The notes: generated by a model not told the origin, from the letters alone. 64,000 nucleotides of DNA from Firmicutes bacterium HGW-Firmicutes-15 (GCA_002840245.1 PHAA01000006.1:58678-122677); one strand, 5' to 3'. Shown: positions 43,408 through 52,402, counted from the first letter of the stretch. Numbers and translations: made by a program.

Positions 43408-45222
43408 ATGAATATTCTGGTAATAGATAATGTCAGTAAAACATATGGGGATAAGGTACTCTTGCAGGAAATTTGCTTGGGTATTGATGAAGGCGAAAAG
43501 ATAGGGCTATTAGGTATTAATGGTTCTGGAAAGTCTACCCTTTTAAAGCTAATTGCTGGGATGGAAGAGCCGGATCAGGGTCAAATTGTCCGGAACAGAC
43601 ATTTGAGGATTGAATATCTTCCCCAAAATCCACCATTTGATCCAGAGGCGATAGTTCTGGATGCGGCATTGAACGGTGTTTCGCGGATAGAGGGCATGGA
43701 TACATGGATTTTGGAGAGTGATGCTAAAGGTATACTTACCCGCCTGGGTATGCAGGATTTTGAGGCGAGGATGAGTCAGCTTTCAGGTGGACAACGTAAA
43801 AGGGTTGCTATGGCAGCTGCCTTGATGAATCCTGCTGATCTGCTTATTTTGGATGAACCTACCAATCATCTGGATAACCAGGCAATTGACTGGTTGGAAA
43901 AGTATTTGCAGAGATTTAAAGGCGCTCTACTGATGGTTACCCATGATCGCTATTTTCTGGAAAGAGTAAGCAAGCGCATTATTGAGGTAGAACGAGGCCA
44001 TCTGTACAGCTATCCTGGCAATTATAGTATTTACCTGGAGAGAAAACTGGAGCGGGAAGAAAAGGAAGTGGCCCAGGCTAATAAAAAACAAGTGCTGTTA
44101 CGCAAAGAGCTAGCCTGGATTCGAAAAGGAGCACGGGCTCGTAGTACCAAACAAAAAGCCCGGATTGAGCGTTATGAAAAACTTGAGGAGGATAAACCGC
44201 GGTCAAGCGGGGAGAATCTGCAAATTTCATCAGCAGCTAGCCGCTTAGGGAAGAAGACTATTATTCTGGAGGATATCTCTCATAGTTATCAGACCGAGAA
44301 ACTTATCGAGGGTTATTCATGTATTTTGGCCAGAGATGAGCGGTTGGGATTAGTGGGGCCGAATGGGATAGGAAAATCTACTCTGTTACGCATAATGAAC
44401 GGTGAAATTATCCCCAATCAGGGTAATGTTGAAATCGGTAGTACCGTGAAAATCGGATATTTCCCCCAGGAAAGTACAGGTTTGCCGGATGAAATGAGGG
44501 TCATTGATTATATTCGTGAGGTTGGTGAATATCTGCAAGCAGGCAAAAAGCTCTTGAGTGCTTCTCAGATGCTGGAGACTTTTTTGTTTTCACCGGCATC
44601 GCAATGGACAAGCTTGCAGAAGCTGTCAGGCGGAGAAAAGAGGAGACTGCACCTGTTGAGGATCTTGATGGGTGCCCCTAACGTCCTCTTGCTGGATGAA
44701 CCAGGGAATGATTTGGATATTGAGACTCTGACTATACTGGAAGATTACCTGGATGACTTCCCCGGTGCAGTCGTGGCAGTCTCCCATGATCGCTATTTTT
44801 TGGATCGTATATCCGAGAAAATACTGGCGTTTGAAGATGGGGGAAAGCTAGTGGAGTACCCAGGTAATTATTCCGATTACCTACTCTATTCTGCCGGCAA
44901 GCAGGAGAATAAATATTATCAGAACCGCGATCCTCAACCGGATAGAAAGAAAAATGATCGTGAAGAGGGAAAATCTAAGCTAATAAGGTTCTCCTTCAAG
45001 GAACAAAAGGAATTTGAAGAAATTGATGATAAAATTGCCGCTGTTGAAGATGAACTAAAAGAGCTGACTGCCAGAATAAATCAAGCAGCTAGCGATTATC
45101 AGTTATTAGAGAAACTAACAATTATCAGGCAGGAATTAGTAAAACGCCAGGACGATTTGCTGGAACGCTGGACATATCTAAATGAAATGGCTGAAGATAT
45201 CGATAAACAAAGGAATCAGTAA
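43408..45222 (+). CDS. ABC-F family ATPase (Uup-like)
   Basis: The 604-residue protein has two ABC cassettes: Walker A GINGSGKST and GPNGIGKST, signatures LSGGQRKRVAMAAA and LSGGEKRRLHLLRI, and Walker B LLILDEPTNHLD and VLLLDEPGNDLD. It has no membrane helices. The C-terminal coiled coil (about residues 540-604) is the Uup-type extension, linked to DNA- or ribosome-related roles. An ATG at 43399 is nine bases upstream, but it lies only 2 bases after AAGGA, so 43408 is preferred. The second Walker B has GND in place of TNH. Confidence 0.92.
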   Translation: MNILVIDNVSKTYGDKVLLQEICLGIDEGEKIGLLGINGSGKSTLLKLIAGMEEPDQGQIVRNRHLRIEYLPQNPPFDPEAIVLDAALNGVSRIEGMDTWILESDAKGILTRLGMQDFEARMSQLSGGQRKRVAMAAALMNPADLLILDEPTNHLDNQAIDWLEKYLQRFKGALLMVTHDRYFLERVSKRIIEVERGHLYSYPGNYSIYLERKLEREEKEVAQANKKQVLLRKELAWIRKGARARSTKQKARIERYEKLEEDKPRSSGENLQISSAASRLGKKTIILEDISHSYQTEKLIEGYSCILARDERLGLVGPNGIGKSTLLRIMNGEIIPNQGNVEIGSTVKIGYFPQESTGLPDEMRVIDYIREVGEYLQAGKKLLSASQMLETFLFSPASQWTSLQKLSGGEKRRLHLLRILMGAPNVLLLDEPGNDLDIETLTILEDYLDDFPGAVVAVSHDRYFLDRISEKILAFEDGGKLVEYPGNYSDYLLYSAGKQENKYYQNRDPQPDRKKNDREEGKSKLIRFSFKEQKEFEEIDDKIAAVEDELKELTARINQAASDYQLLEKLTIIRQELVKRQDDLLERWTYLNEMAEDIDKQRNQ

Positions 45223-45258
45223 ATGATTCTAAATTATTATACTAAATTGAAAAATAAA

Positions 45259-45279
45259 GGCCGGGATAAAGTCCCGGCC
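45259..45279. terminator. Hairpin between ABC-F and DUF1657 genes
   Basis: GGCCGGGA and TCCCGGCC pair around TAAAG. On the minus strand it is followed by TTTATTTTT, so it mainly serves the DUF1657 gene and could also stop the ABC-F transcript. Confidence 0.8.
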
Positions 45280-45294
45280 AGGGAAGAAATACGA

Positions 45295-45504
45295 TTACTC
45301 TAAAGTACTGTTCGCAATGTTACTGCCATTTAGATAATCAATTCGACTATTTAGATACGTGACATGGCTTTCTATGTTCATGGCCATTTCTTCGTATTTC
45401 TGTTTTGCAGTTGCATCCTCAGTTGATTGAGCTGCCACCAGGTATGTTCCTTTAGCACTCTCAGCTGATGCGACCGCCTTCTGCAGATCACTTTTTACTG
45501 TCAT
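45295..45504 (-). CDS. DUF1657-family small protein
   Basis: The 69-residue protein reads MTVKSDLQKAVASAESAKGT at its start, then YLVAAQSTEDATAKQKYEEM and a helix with LNSRIDYL, matching the DUF1657 pattern of spore-formers. Such genes often lie in the spoVA/yetF region and are sporulation-linked, but none of those genes is adjacent here. Its function is unknown. A terminator follows directly. Confidence 0.85.
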   Translation of the reverse strand: MTVKSDLQKAVASAESAKGTYLVAAQSTEDATAKQKYEEMAMNIESHVTYLNSRIDYLNGSNIANSTLE

Positions 45505-45555
45505 TAATGCACCTCATTTAACTTTTTGTTTTATAGTTTTAGATCTTTAACATTA

Positions 45556-45885
45556 TTAACGAAGTTCTGTTGGAACAAATGCATCAATCAAACCAATAGC
45601 AAACGCCGCCAGAAGACTTCCAATGAGGGTAACATTAAGATAACTGGGAATAGCAAACTGTGCCAGATATATTACCACCGCTGCAATGATAAAACCAACA
45701 AAACCACGACTGCGCGGTGATACCCTGTCTCCCAGCAATTTTTCAATCACGTAACCCATTATCGCAATAACCGCAGCCGCAACAAGTGCGCCCCAAAAAC
45801 CTGAAACCTGGACGCCTGGAAGAATATACCCAACTAGCATAAGAACTATGGCAGAAACAACAAAACGTACGGCAGTTTGTAACAT
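45556..45885 (-). CDS. YvlD-like membrane protein of the phage holin 4-2 family
   Basis: The 109-residue protein has four hydrophobic helices: FVVSAIVLMLVGYILPGV, GALVAAAVIAIMGYVI, FVGFIIAAVVIYLAQF and LIGSLLAAFAIGLIDAF. The layout matches PF04020 (phage holin 4-2), which includes YvlD of Bacillus, an envelope-stress linked membrane protein. ATG 45885 follows GGAGG by 8 bases, while the frame to 45894 overlaps that site. It is upstream of the DUF1657 gene on the same strand. Confidence 0.85.
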   Translation of the reverse strand: MLQTAVRFVVSAIVLMLVGYILPGVQVSGFWGALVAAAVIAIMGYVIEKLLGDRVSPRSRGFVGFIIAAVVIYLAQFAIPSYLNVTLIGSLLAAFAIGLIDAFVPTELR

Positions 45886-46060
45886 ATTGATCACCTCCTT
45901 TTCTTAGTTGTATAATTGTTTCTATTAACTATAGATTCCCATAGATAAACCTAATTATTCTTGATTGTAATTTGCTGATAATAATGGTTAACAGGTTAAA
46001 TGAACTAATAAGTGAACATGATTTCTTTATCTTAAATACCGAAGGGAGCTCTAGAAAAAT

Positions 46061-46996
46061 ATGAGCGACATGGCCATTCAGATTAGGAATCTAGTCAAGT
46101 CATACGGGGAGTTACTAGCCGTTGATAATCTCGATTTTGACGTAGCACGTACGGAATGCTTTGGATTGTTAGGGCCAAATGGGGCGGGCAAGACAACTAC
46201 TATGAAAATAATCTATGGAAAAGCCCTGCCTAGCCCTAATAAGGATACGGTTATTGATATTTTTGGCTACCATCCCCGCAAGGATGCTCTAATCATCAAA
46301 GCCTTTTCGGGCATCGTTCCTCAGCAGGACAACCTAGATTCTGAGCTCAATGTCACCGATAATCTACTCATCTATTCACGGTTTTATGGGATGAAGGCCA
46401 GGGATGCAAAAAGCAGGATTGCAGAATTGTTGGATTTTATGGAATTGCAGGATAAAGCCAAGGTGAAGATCAGGGAACTCTCTGGCGGTATGCAAAGAAG
46501 ACTGACGATTGCCAGGGCGCTGATTAACAAACCTAAGCTCTTGATCCTGGATGAACCTACCACTGGCTTAGATCCACAGGTCCGGCACTTGATCTGGAAT
46601 AAAATCCGGGAGCTAAAAGAAATGGGGGTCACCGTGCTTTTAACCACTCATTACATGGAAGAAGCTTTTCAAATCTGTGACCGCATTATTATTATGGATA
46701 AAGGCAGAAAGATCTTGGAGGGCAAACCGCATCAATTGTTATCCGCCAATCTGGAAGCGTATGTCATGGAGATCTACGGTGCAACCAAAGAGCGTATCGC
46801 CGATTCCCCTTATATCAATAGGTCAGGAATCAGGCATGAATCTTACCAGGATACCATGTTTGTCTATAGCAATGATTCTGAAAAACTATCAGGCTGTGCA
46901 GAGGCTCTGCACATCAGCGACTATCACATTCGCCAGGCTAACCTGGAGGATCTATTTCTGAAAGTAACCGGGAGGGGTTTGAATGAATTACAATAA
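46061..46996 (+). CDS. ABC transporter ATP-binding protein (NodI-like)
   Basis: The 311-residue protein has Walker A GPNGAGKTTT, Q-loop GIVPQQDNLD, signature LSGGMQRRLTIARAL, Walker B LLILDEPTTGLDPQVR and H-loop TTHYMEEAFQICD. SELNVTDNLLIYSRFYG is characteristic of the NodI/DrrA exporter group. It overlaps the permease by 14 bases. Such pairs export lipid-like or polyketide molecules, and the substrate is not evident. AAGGGAG lies upstream of the ATG at 46061. Confidence 0.9.
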   Translation: MSDMAIQIRNLVKSYGELLAVDNLDFDVARTECFGLLGPNGAGKTTTMKIIYGKALPSPNKDTVIDIFGYHPRKDALIIKAFSGIVPQQDNLDSELNVTDNLLIYSRFYGMKARDAKSRIAELLDFMELQDKAKVKIRELSGGMQRRLTIARALINKPKLLILDEPTTGLDPQVRHLIWNKIRELKEMGVTVLLTTHYMEEAFQICDRIIIMDKGRKILEGKPHQLLSANLEAYVMEIYGATKERIADSPYINRSGIRHESYQDTMFVYSNDSEKLSGCAEALHISDYHIRQANLEDLFLKVTGRGLNELQ

Positions 46997-47774
46997 TGAC
47001 AACCGGCCACCTTCTGGGTGGAATAGAATAACCAGCGTGTGGCACCGGCATGAAAGAGTATATAATTCGAATTTTATCAGTAATGCCTTTCCGCCTTTAC
47101 TGGAGCCGTTAATCATCTTGGCCGGTCTGGGTATCGGACTGGGTTCCTACATTCAAACCATGGGAACTATGAGCTACACCCTATTTTTAGCAAGCGGCAT
47201 CATTGTAACCAGCTCAATGTATACAGCTGCTTTTGAATGCACGTATGGAACTTTTATACGCCTTGAATTCGACCATGTTTATGATGGAATGTTAGGAGCT
47301 CCAATATCACCCACTAACCTAATCTTGGGCGAGATATTATTTGCCGGGACTAAAGGATTTATCTTTGCCCTGGCCGTTCTGATCATCACCTGGCTAACGG
47401 GTATTATTGATTATCCATTAAGTATTATAGCCGCCTTTATTGGTTTTATCTGTGGGATAATGTTTGGTACTTTATCGATGTGGATTACGTCTTGTGTTAA
47501 AAACATTAATCACTTTAATTTTTATTTTACCGGCTTATTGTCTCCCATGTTCTTCTTTTCCGGATCAGTATTTCCTATTGAGAATCTTCCTCCAGCCATG
47601 CAATGGGTGGCAGAGGCCACACCTTTGACCCATGTGGTTAGACTGGCCAGAGCCTTCTGCGTAGCAGATCAGCTGGGTTGGTACTTAATGACGGATTTGT
47701 TATACTGCGGTATCTTTATTTTGATCACCGGATGGCTTGCTGTTCGTGGTTTGAAAAAGAGACTAGTTGATTGA
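46983..47774 (+). CDS. ABC-2 type permease (NodJ-like)
   Basis: The 263-residue protein has about six helices and the NodJ-type segments RLEFDHVYDGMLGAPISPTNLILGEI and SPMFFFSGSVFPIENLPP, followed by TPLTHVVRLAR. It forms the exporter with the ATPase encoded just upstream. It starts inside the ATPase gene, so the two are translationally coupled. No regulator is adjacent upstream, except the converging PadR gene beyond the next frame. Confidence 0.92.
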   Translation: MNYNNDNRPPSGWNRITSVWHRHERVYNSNFISNAFPPLLEPLIILAGLGIGLGSYIQTMGTMSYTLFLASGIIVTSSMYTAAFECTYGTFIRLEFDHVYDGMLGAPISPTNLILGEILFAGTKGFIFALAVLIITWLTGIIDYPLSIIAAFIGFICGIMFGTLSMWITSCVKNINHFNFYFTGLLSPMFFFSGSVFPIENLPPAMQWVAEATPLTHVVRLARAFCVADQLGWYLMTDLLYCGIFILITGWLAVRGLKKRLVD

Positions 47775-47815
47775 GTTGGAGTTATTTTGACTTTGAAAAG
47801 TGAGGTGCTAAGGTT

Positions 47816-48419
47816 TTGAATAGAATTGAAAAAGCTATAATGAAACTTATAGTTGCTGCTGTTTTACCCAATATTGCTTTTTCTTAGTGGGTGGTGGCTT
47901 AGTATTGGATTAGTTCCTGAGAATAAGATATTTGTTATTGCGATCCTAGGATTTAGTATAGGTATTTTGGCCGACTTGGTCCTGGTGTGGAAAAAATTAA
48001 CAAAAATTTATGAGATAAACATAGGTTTAGTGATTATTATTTATCTATTCTATTCGATTTGTATATTAGGATTTTTTATGGGGGTGCCTATTTTCAATCT
48101 AATACTTGGGATAATAGCAGGCTTCTTCGTGGGAAGAAGATTAAAGTATTCAAATTTGGACAATGAAGAGTTTAACCGCAGTAGTAGAAACACCAGTATT
48201 TTTACTACTGCGGTTATTCTAGTGATATCAGCGATATCAGCGTTTCTGGCACTTAAAGATCCTCTGGATACTGCTCGCAACCTGCAGGGAATGTTAGGTA
48301 TACAAGCATTCATAATTACAACGCCGATGATTATTGTTTTGATAATAGTAGGAGGAACCACATTGGCAATTCTTCAGTATTGTTTAACAAAATTCATGGC
48401 CCAAATAGCCTATCGCTAA
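47816..48419 (+). pseudogene. Membrane protein gene with a one-base frameshift
   Basis: A TTG at 47816 opens a frame MNRIEKAIMKLIVAAVLP and runs into a stop at 47885. From about 47870 another frame continues ILLFLSGWWLSIGLVPENK and stays open to 48419 with four or five further helices. Removing one base (the extra A of CCCAATA at 47870) joins the two into one membrane protein of about 200 residues. This is either a real mutation or a sequence error. An internal TTG start at 47853 has no ribosome site. It follows the NodIJ-like exporter, and may belong to that operon. Its function is unknown. Confidence 0.75.
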
Positions 48420-48435
48420 TTGCAGTTCAGGATCG

Positions 48436-48972
48436 TCAGATCATCTCGTTAATGTCCGCTAAGGCTTGTTCACACCAAGTTATCCAGGTTTCCTCAAATA
48501 AAATGCCGGCTTTTAGCGGTAAAGAACGAGCCATATTCTCCTTAAGGGATTTGTCGGCAGCGACTATGTTTCCCCGGTATTCTTGAAATTCTTGGAGACG
48601 CTGTTCATGCATGGCTTGTATGAACTTAATTTTGTTTAGAATTTCTTCTTTATCCAGCAAATCTAGAAAATACATCTGGACCATGAACGGCTCTTTCATA
48701 GTTGGCGAATCGGGTGGGTCACGCAGCCACTCCATAAAAGCAATTTGTCCTTCTGGATTTATATGATAAAGCAGTTTGGATGGTTTGCCCGTTTGCAATA
48801 TGGTTTCTGATGTAATCCAACCCCGGTCGGCCATCTTCTTCAACGATTGATATACCTGAGTTTGAGTAGCTGTCCAATAGAAATTTGTTGTACGGGATAC
48901 TATTTTGGAGAGGTCATATCCGGTACGGGGATTCCTATTAAGCAGACCTAGAAGGGTAAATTCCAATGACAT
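48436..48972 (-). CDS. PadR-family transcriptional regulator
   Basis: The 178-residue protein begins SLEFTLLGLLNRNPRTGYDL and has the winged helix with TQTQVYQSLKKMADRGWIT, typical of the PadR family. The C-terminal helices (TWITWCEQAL) form the Vir-type dimer domain. GGAG precedes the ATG. The old-yellow-enzyme gene lies upstream on the same strand, with a 20-bp palindrome at its promoter. A repressor role for that gene is inferred. Confidence 0.9.
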   Translation of the reverse strand: MSLEFTLLGLLNRNPRTGYDLSKIVSRTTNFYWTATQTQVYQSLKKMADRGWITSETILQTGKPSKLLYHINPEGQIAFMEWLRDPPDSPTMKEPFMVQMYFLDLLDKEEILNKIKFIQAMHEQRLQEFQEYRGNIVAADKSLKENMARSLPLKAGILFEETWITWCEQALADINEMI

Positions 48973-49017
48973 TTATTTAGCTCCTTTCCTAATAATCCGC
49001 GTTTAAATATTTCATAT

Positions 49018-50997
49018 TTATAGTCCATTTACCAGATCAAATGATTGTTGAGTGGCATTTAACAGCTTAGCAGGTCCGGTGGCGTCTCCTAAAAGATATA
49101 CTTCGTCCATTTGATTTTTCAACTCATAATGAAGTCTGTCATTAGATATACTGCCAATTGCTAGCACTACTGTATCGGCTTTGAGCTGATGTTCTTCATT
49201 ATTCATGGTTACTATTTTTACATGGCCGGGAGCAATAGAGCTAACTTTTACGTTAGTTATGGCTTCCACTCCTAAGGTCCTCATATGTCTTAATGCTCCC
49301 CAGCGAGGGCTGCGGCCCATATCGGAGGCCAGGCTATCGCCCATCTCAACCAGCTTTATATGCAAAGATCCTCGGGTGAGTAATTCGAAAAGGGTGTCCG
49401 GTTTTTCTGCCCGGTTTAACATCATAAATTTTAAGCTTTCAGCATCAAGAGTTCCTTTTTCAGCCAGGAAAAGGGCGGTTTCACATCCCACCGAGCCTCC
49501 TCCAACCACAACTATATTCGGTCCCTTTACCGGTGATCCGTTTAGGACATCCCAAGCACTAATTACGTTGGCGTCGGCTCGCGGAAGAAATGGCAGGCTG
49601 CGAGGCACGGCTCCGGTTGCGATCAGGACTACATTATAATTTTCGGATTTTACCGAGGCTGGGTCGGCAGTTTTATTTAGTACTATTTCTACACCCAGGT
49701 AGGCCAGTTCCTGCTCGTAGAAATCCAATAGGGATTTAAATTCTTGTTTACCCGGAGGCACTAGGGCAATATTCCACTGTCCGCCTATCCGATCAGCTTT
49801 TTCCCAAATAGTAACTTGATGCCCTTTTAGAGCAGCGATTCGTGCCGCTTCTAGACCTGCCGGGCCGGAACCCACTACCAGGAATTTTTTAACTTGGGGG
49901 GATTTTATGATTTTCTGGTCCTCTCTTCCGCACTGAGGGTTAACCGCACATTGCAAGCCCCGGCCCATAAAAAGGGTATCCAGACAGGTCATACAGGCGA
50001 TACATTTTCGAATGGGTTTTCCCAGCCGGGCTTTGCTAGCCCACTCTGGGTCGGCCAGAAAACCACGCGCTACAGTGACAAGATCGGCCTGGCCATTCTG
50101 TAATATGTTTTCCGCTAGGGCTGGATTATTAATGCGATTAGAAGCAACTACCGGAATATGGACTTGTTCTTTGATCTTAGCGGCAAGGTAGGCATAGGTA
50201 CCCCTGGGGACTTCGGACTGTATCTGTGGTATGGGAGCTTCATGCCAGCCACCGGTGACATTTAAGATATTAACGGAGGCCTTTTCCAGTTCTTTGGCAA
50301 CTAGGGACATCTCCTGCCAACCGTTACCACCTTCAATAAAATCACTGCCTCCCAAGCGTACCCCTATAGGAAAATCTGGTCCAACCTTCTTGCGAATAGC
50401 GGCTATTACCTCCAGTGGGAAACGCATACGGTTTTCCATCGACCCTCCGTACTCATCGCTGCGTTGGTTGGTAAGCGGGGAAAGAAACTGGCTAGCCAGG
50501 TAGCCAGCGCTCATAATGAATTCCACTAACTGATAACCAGCTGTTTGGGCTCTGTCAGCCGCATCTGCAAAATTACAAACTATATTCTTAATTTCAGGAA
50601 GGCTCAATTCCCTCGGTGTATATCTGGTTAGTTTAGAAGGAATAGGGGAAGGGGCAACCACATCTCTGCCATCAAGAAAGCCGAAGGAATAGCGCCCGGC
50701 ATGGAAAAGCTGCAGACCAATACAGGCTCCTGCTTTTTTAACAGCACTGGTTAGCATTTTATGACCCGCCAAGAGACTGTCATTGTGTATGGATATAAAA
50801 TTTCCATGTGTAATAGGAGATTCTACCGTTACTCCGCCTACCACTATCAGGCCCGCTTCTCCCCGAGCACGTTCCACATAAAAATCAACAATGCGCTGAT
50901 TGATTTCACCATCTTTTGCCCATCCCAGGTTCATAGCCGCCATTACTATCCGGTTTGATACAGTTAAATTACCAATTTTGACCGGTTCAAATAACAT
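49018..50997 (-). CDS. Old yellow enzyme/2,4-dienoyl-CoA reductase-type flavo-iron-sulfur oxidoreductase
   Basis: The 659-residue protein has an FMN TIM barrel (VKIGNLTVSNRIVMAAM, RSDEYGGSMENRMRF), a cluster motif CIACMTC with further cysteines for a 4Fe-4S centre, and a C-terminal FAD/NAD domain (VVGSGPAGLEAARIAALKGH, VVVGGGSVGCETALFLAEKG). This matches FadH, enoate and bile-acid reductases of Clostridia, which reduce activated carbon double bonds. GGAGG lies 9 bases before the ATG. A perfect 20-bp palindrome is 29 bases further upstream. Confidence 0.92.
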   Translation of the reverse strand: MLFEPVKIGNLTVSNRIVMAAMNLGWAKDGEINQRIVDFYVERARGEAGLIVVGGVTVESPITHGNFISIHNDSLLAGHKMLTSAVKKAGACIGLQLFHAGRYSFGFLDGRDVVAPSPIPSKLTRYTPRELSLPEIKNIVCNFADAADRAQTAGYQLVEFIMSAGYLASQFLSPLTNQRSDEYGGSMENRMRFPLEVIAAIRKKVGPDFPIGVRLGGSDFIEGGNGWQEMSLVAKELEKASVNILNVTGGWHEAPIPQIQSEVPRGTYAYLAAKIKEQVHIPVVASNRINNPALAENILQNGQADLVTVARGFLADPEWASKARLGKPIRKCIACMTCLDTLFMGRGLQCAVNPQCGREDQKIIKSPQVKKFLVVGSGPAGLEAARIAALKGHQVTIWEKADRIGGQWNIALVPPGKQEFKSLLDFYEQELAYLGVEIVLNKTADPASVKSENYNVVLIATGAVPRSLPFLPRADANVISAWDVLNGSPVKGPNIVVVGGGSVGCETALFLAEKGTLDAESLKFMMLNRAEKPDTLFELLTRGSLHIKLVEMGDSLASDMGRSPRWGALRHMRTLGVEAITNVKVSSIAPGHVKIVTMNNEEHQLKADTVVLAIGSISNDRLHYELKNQMDEVYLLGDATGPAKLLNATQQSFDLVNGL

Positions 50998-51025
50998 AAA
51001 TCCTACCTCCTATACAACTAATTAT

Positions 51026-51045
51026 ATACTAAATATATTTAGTAT
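51026..51045. promoter_or_regulatory. Perfect 20-bp palindrome at the old-yellow-enzyme promoter
   Basis: ATACTAAATATATTTAGTAT is self-complementary and lies 29 bases upstream of the oxidoreductase start. PadR-family repressors often bind AT-rich palindromes of this type, and a PadR gene lies directly downstream. Confidence 0.7.
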
Positions 51046-51118
51046 TAATATTGTTTAATATAACATGGAAAATTGAACTTGGCAAGAGCATATTAATAGA
51101 TAGGGTTTGAAGTAAAGT

Positions 51119-51147
51119 TTGACGAATAAGTAATAAAATGCTATGAT
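51119..51147 (+). promoter_or_regulatory. Sigma-A promoter of the UPF0316 gene
   Basis: TTGACG and TATGAT are separated by exactly 17 bases. Transcription would start near 51154, about 90 bases before the gene, leaving a leader that contains a terminator. Confidence 0.8.
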
Positions 51148-51189
51148 ATTAATTCGTTGCAACATTACCCAGGAAACTTAAGACAAAGT

Positions 51190-51227
51190 GCTCCTGTTTT
51201 TAATGGACAGGGGCTTTTTATTTTTTT
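51190..51227 (+). terminator. Terminator inside the UPF0316 leader (attenuator candidate)
   Basis: GCTCCTGT and ACAGGGGC pair (one G-T) around 9 bases and are followed by a nearly pure T run. It lies between the promoter at 51119 and the start codon at 51247, so most transcripts would stop before the gene unless the structure is switched. The preceding 36 bases of leader could hold a regulatory element. Confidence 0.75.
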
Positions 51228-51246
51228 ATGAAAGGAGGACATTATT

Positions 51247-51771
51247 GTGTTCGCAGAATTATTAATTATATTCACTCTTTATACAATTACAACTTGTCTA
51301 GGTAATCTCAAAAGCGTCTTTTTAAGTCAACAAGCTATAAAACCAGTATACTTAACAACCTTTATAGATGCAGTTATATTCACCTATGCGTTTAAATTGA
51401 TTGCAAATTCAACCGGTTATGGATATGTGTTAGCTTTTGCTCTGGGCCGTATATTTGGAGTATTTCTAGCCGACAAGCTAGAAAAGAAATTGGCAATAGG
51501 TTTACTTGAAGTAAATGTATATAAACACCCTGAACAAGGAAAGATTCTGGCAGATAGATTAAGGTATGCGGGATACTCGGTAACTACAACTATCGGATAT
51601 GGGTTCGAAGGTAAACATAGACTGATTTTAAGTGTAATTCTACCCCGTAAACAGTTTTCCGAATTAAAAGAGATTATTGAACAAGATGGAATTGCCAACA
51701 TGTCAGTAAAGACTGTAACTAAAACCTATGGTAAAGTGGGAAGCCAAACTATGATTGCGGGAAACAATTAA
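51247..51771 (+). CDS. UPF0316 (DUF5698/DUF2179) membrane protein
   Basis: The 174-residue protein has three N-terminal helices (LLIIFTLYTITTCLGNLKSVFL, VYLTTFIDAVIFTYAF, GYVLAFALGRIFGVFLADKLE) and a C-terminal cytosolic domain with GYSVTTTIGYGFEG and LIEQDG-like helix. The layout is that of UPF0316/YebE-type proteins. Their function is unknown. The start is GTG with GGAGG 8 bases upstream. A promoter and leader terminator precede it, and a perfect terminator follows it. Confidence 0.85.
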   Translation: MFAELLIIFTLYTITTCLGNLKSVFLSQQAIKPVYLTTFIDAVIFTYAFKLIANSTGYGYVLAFALGRIFGVFLADKLEKKLAIGLLEVNVYKHPEQGKILADRLRYAGYSVTTTIGYGFEGKHRLILSVILPRKQFSELKEIIEQDGIANMSVKTVTKTYGKVGSQTMIAGNN

Positions 51772-51800
51772 AAACTCTTAAAGAGATTAATTAGGGGCAG

Positions 51801-51851
51801 TAGACCGAAAACAGGGGGATGATCCCATGTTTTCGGTCTATTTATTTTTTT
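51801..51851 (+). terminator. Terminator of the UPF0316 gene
   Basis: TAGACCGAAAACA and TGTTTTCGGTCTA form a perfect 13-bp stem followed by TTTATTTTTTT. It lies 29 bases after the stop codon. Confidence 0.92.
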
Positions 51852-52038
51852 AACGATTCTAATGCGAATAATTTGGCACCAGTCACTTTTTCCATTTATA
51901 GCTTTCATTTTTGTGGTTGCGGTTAAACGGGATTCAGTCAAAAATCGAAAAGTATTATTATGGAAAAATTGGCTTCCTTATTAAGCCGCTTTCTTTATTT
52001 TTTTGAGAATACTATAACTACACGAAGGGAGGTGAAGA

Positions 52039-52380
52039 ATGAAAAAACTTGTAATAAGTTTACTCCTATCTTTTGTATTAATTACAAGCACGAGTGCGTA
52101 TTCTTTTGCTCAAACTCATGGGTGTGGTCATTCAGGAGCGCAGATTGAGCAGAAGGCTAAAGACTTGGGTATTACTGTTGACGAGCTAAGGGCCAAAATG
52201 AAAGCGGAACACCAGGCAAAGCTTGAGCAGAAAGCCAAAGACTTGGGTATTACGGTTGATGAGTTAAAGGCCCAAATGAAAGCTGAGCGTCAGGCAAAGC
52301 TTGAAAAGAAAGCTAAAGAATTAGGTATCAGCGTTGATGAATTAAAGGCCCAAATAAAGGCCAAGCACTGTGATCAGTAA
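52039..52380 (+). CDS. Secreted protein of three tandem 26-residue repeats
   Basis: The 113-residue protein has a signal peptide (MKKLVISLLLSFVLITSTSA, likely cleaved after YSFAQ or before). A short Cys/His segment THGCGHSG follows, and then three copies of a 26-residue unit of the form (I/L)EQKAKDLGITVDELKAQMKAERQAK. It ends KAKHCDQ. The repeats are predicted to be helical and highly charged. They resemble the LGIT-containing repeats of DUF2680-like secreted proteins, though the match is tentative. GGAGGTGAAGA precedes the ATG. Its role is unknown; metal binding at the two ends is possible. Confidence 0.85.
   Translation: MKKLVISLLLSFVLITSTSAYSFAQTHGCGHSGAQIEQKAKDLGITVDELRAKMKAEHQAKLEQKAKDLGITVDELKAQMKAERQAKLEKKAKELGISVDELKAQIKAKHCDQ
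52144..52377 (+). repeat. Three 78-base direct repeats within the secreted protein gene
   Basis: Units span 52144-52221, 52222-52299 and 52300-52377. They share AAAGACTTGGGTATTAC(T/G)GT and TTGATGA(G/A)TTAAAGGCCCA-like segments. The first two are the most alike, and the third has diverged the most at its end. Confidence 0.85.
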
Positions 52381-52402
52381 TTTTGCTCGTTAATACAAGT
52401 TT

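Noticed and set aside
47853..48419. Intact membrane gene starting at internal TTG 47853
   Set aside because: No ribosome site lies before it, and the upstream frame from 47816 joins it naturally after removal of one base.
51154..51190. PreQ1 class I riboswitch in the UPF0316 leader
   Set aside because: The length fits, but the first stem cannot form: there is no upstream partner for CCCAGG, and the A-rich tail differs from the consensus.
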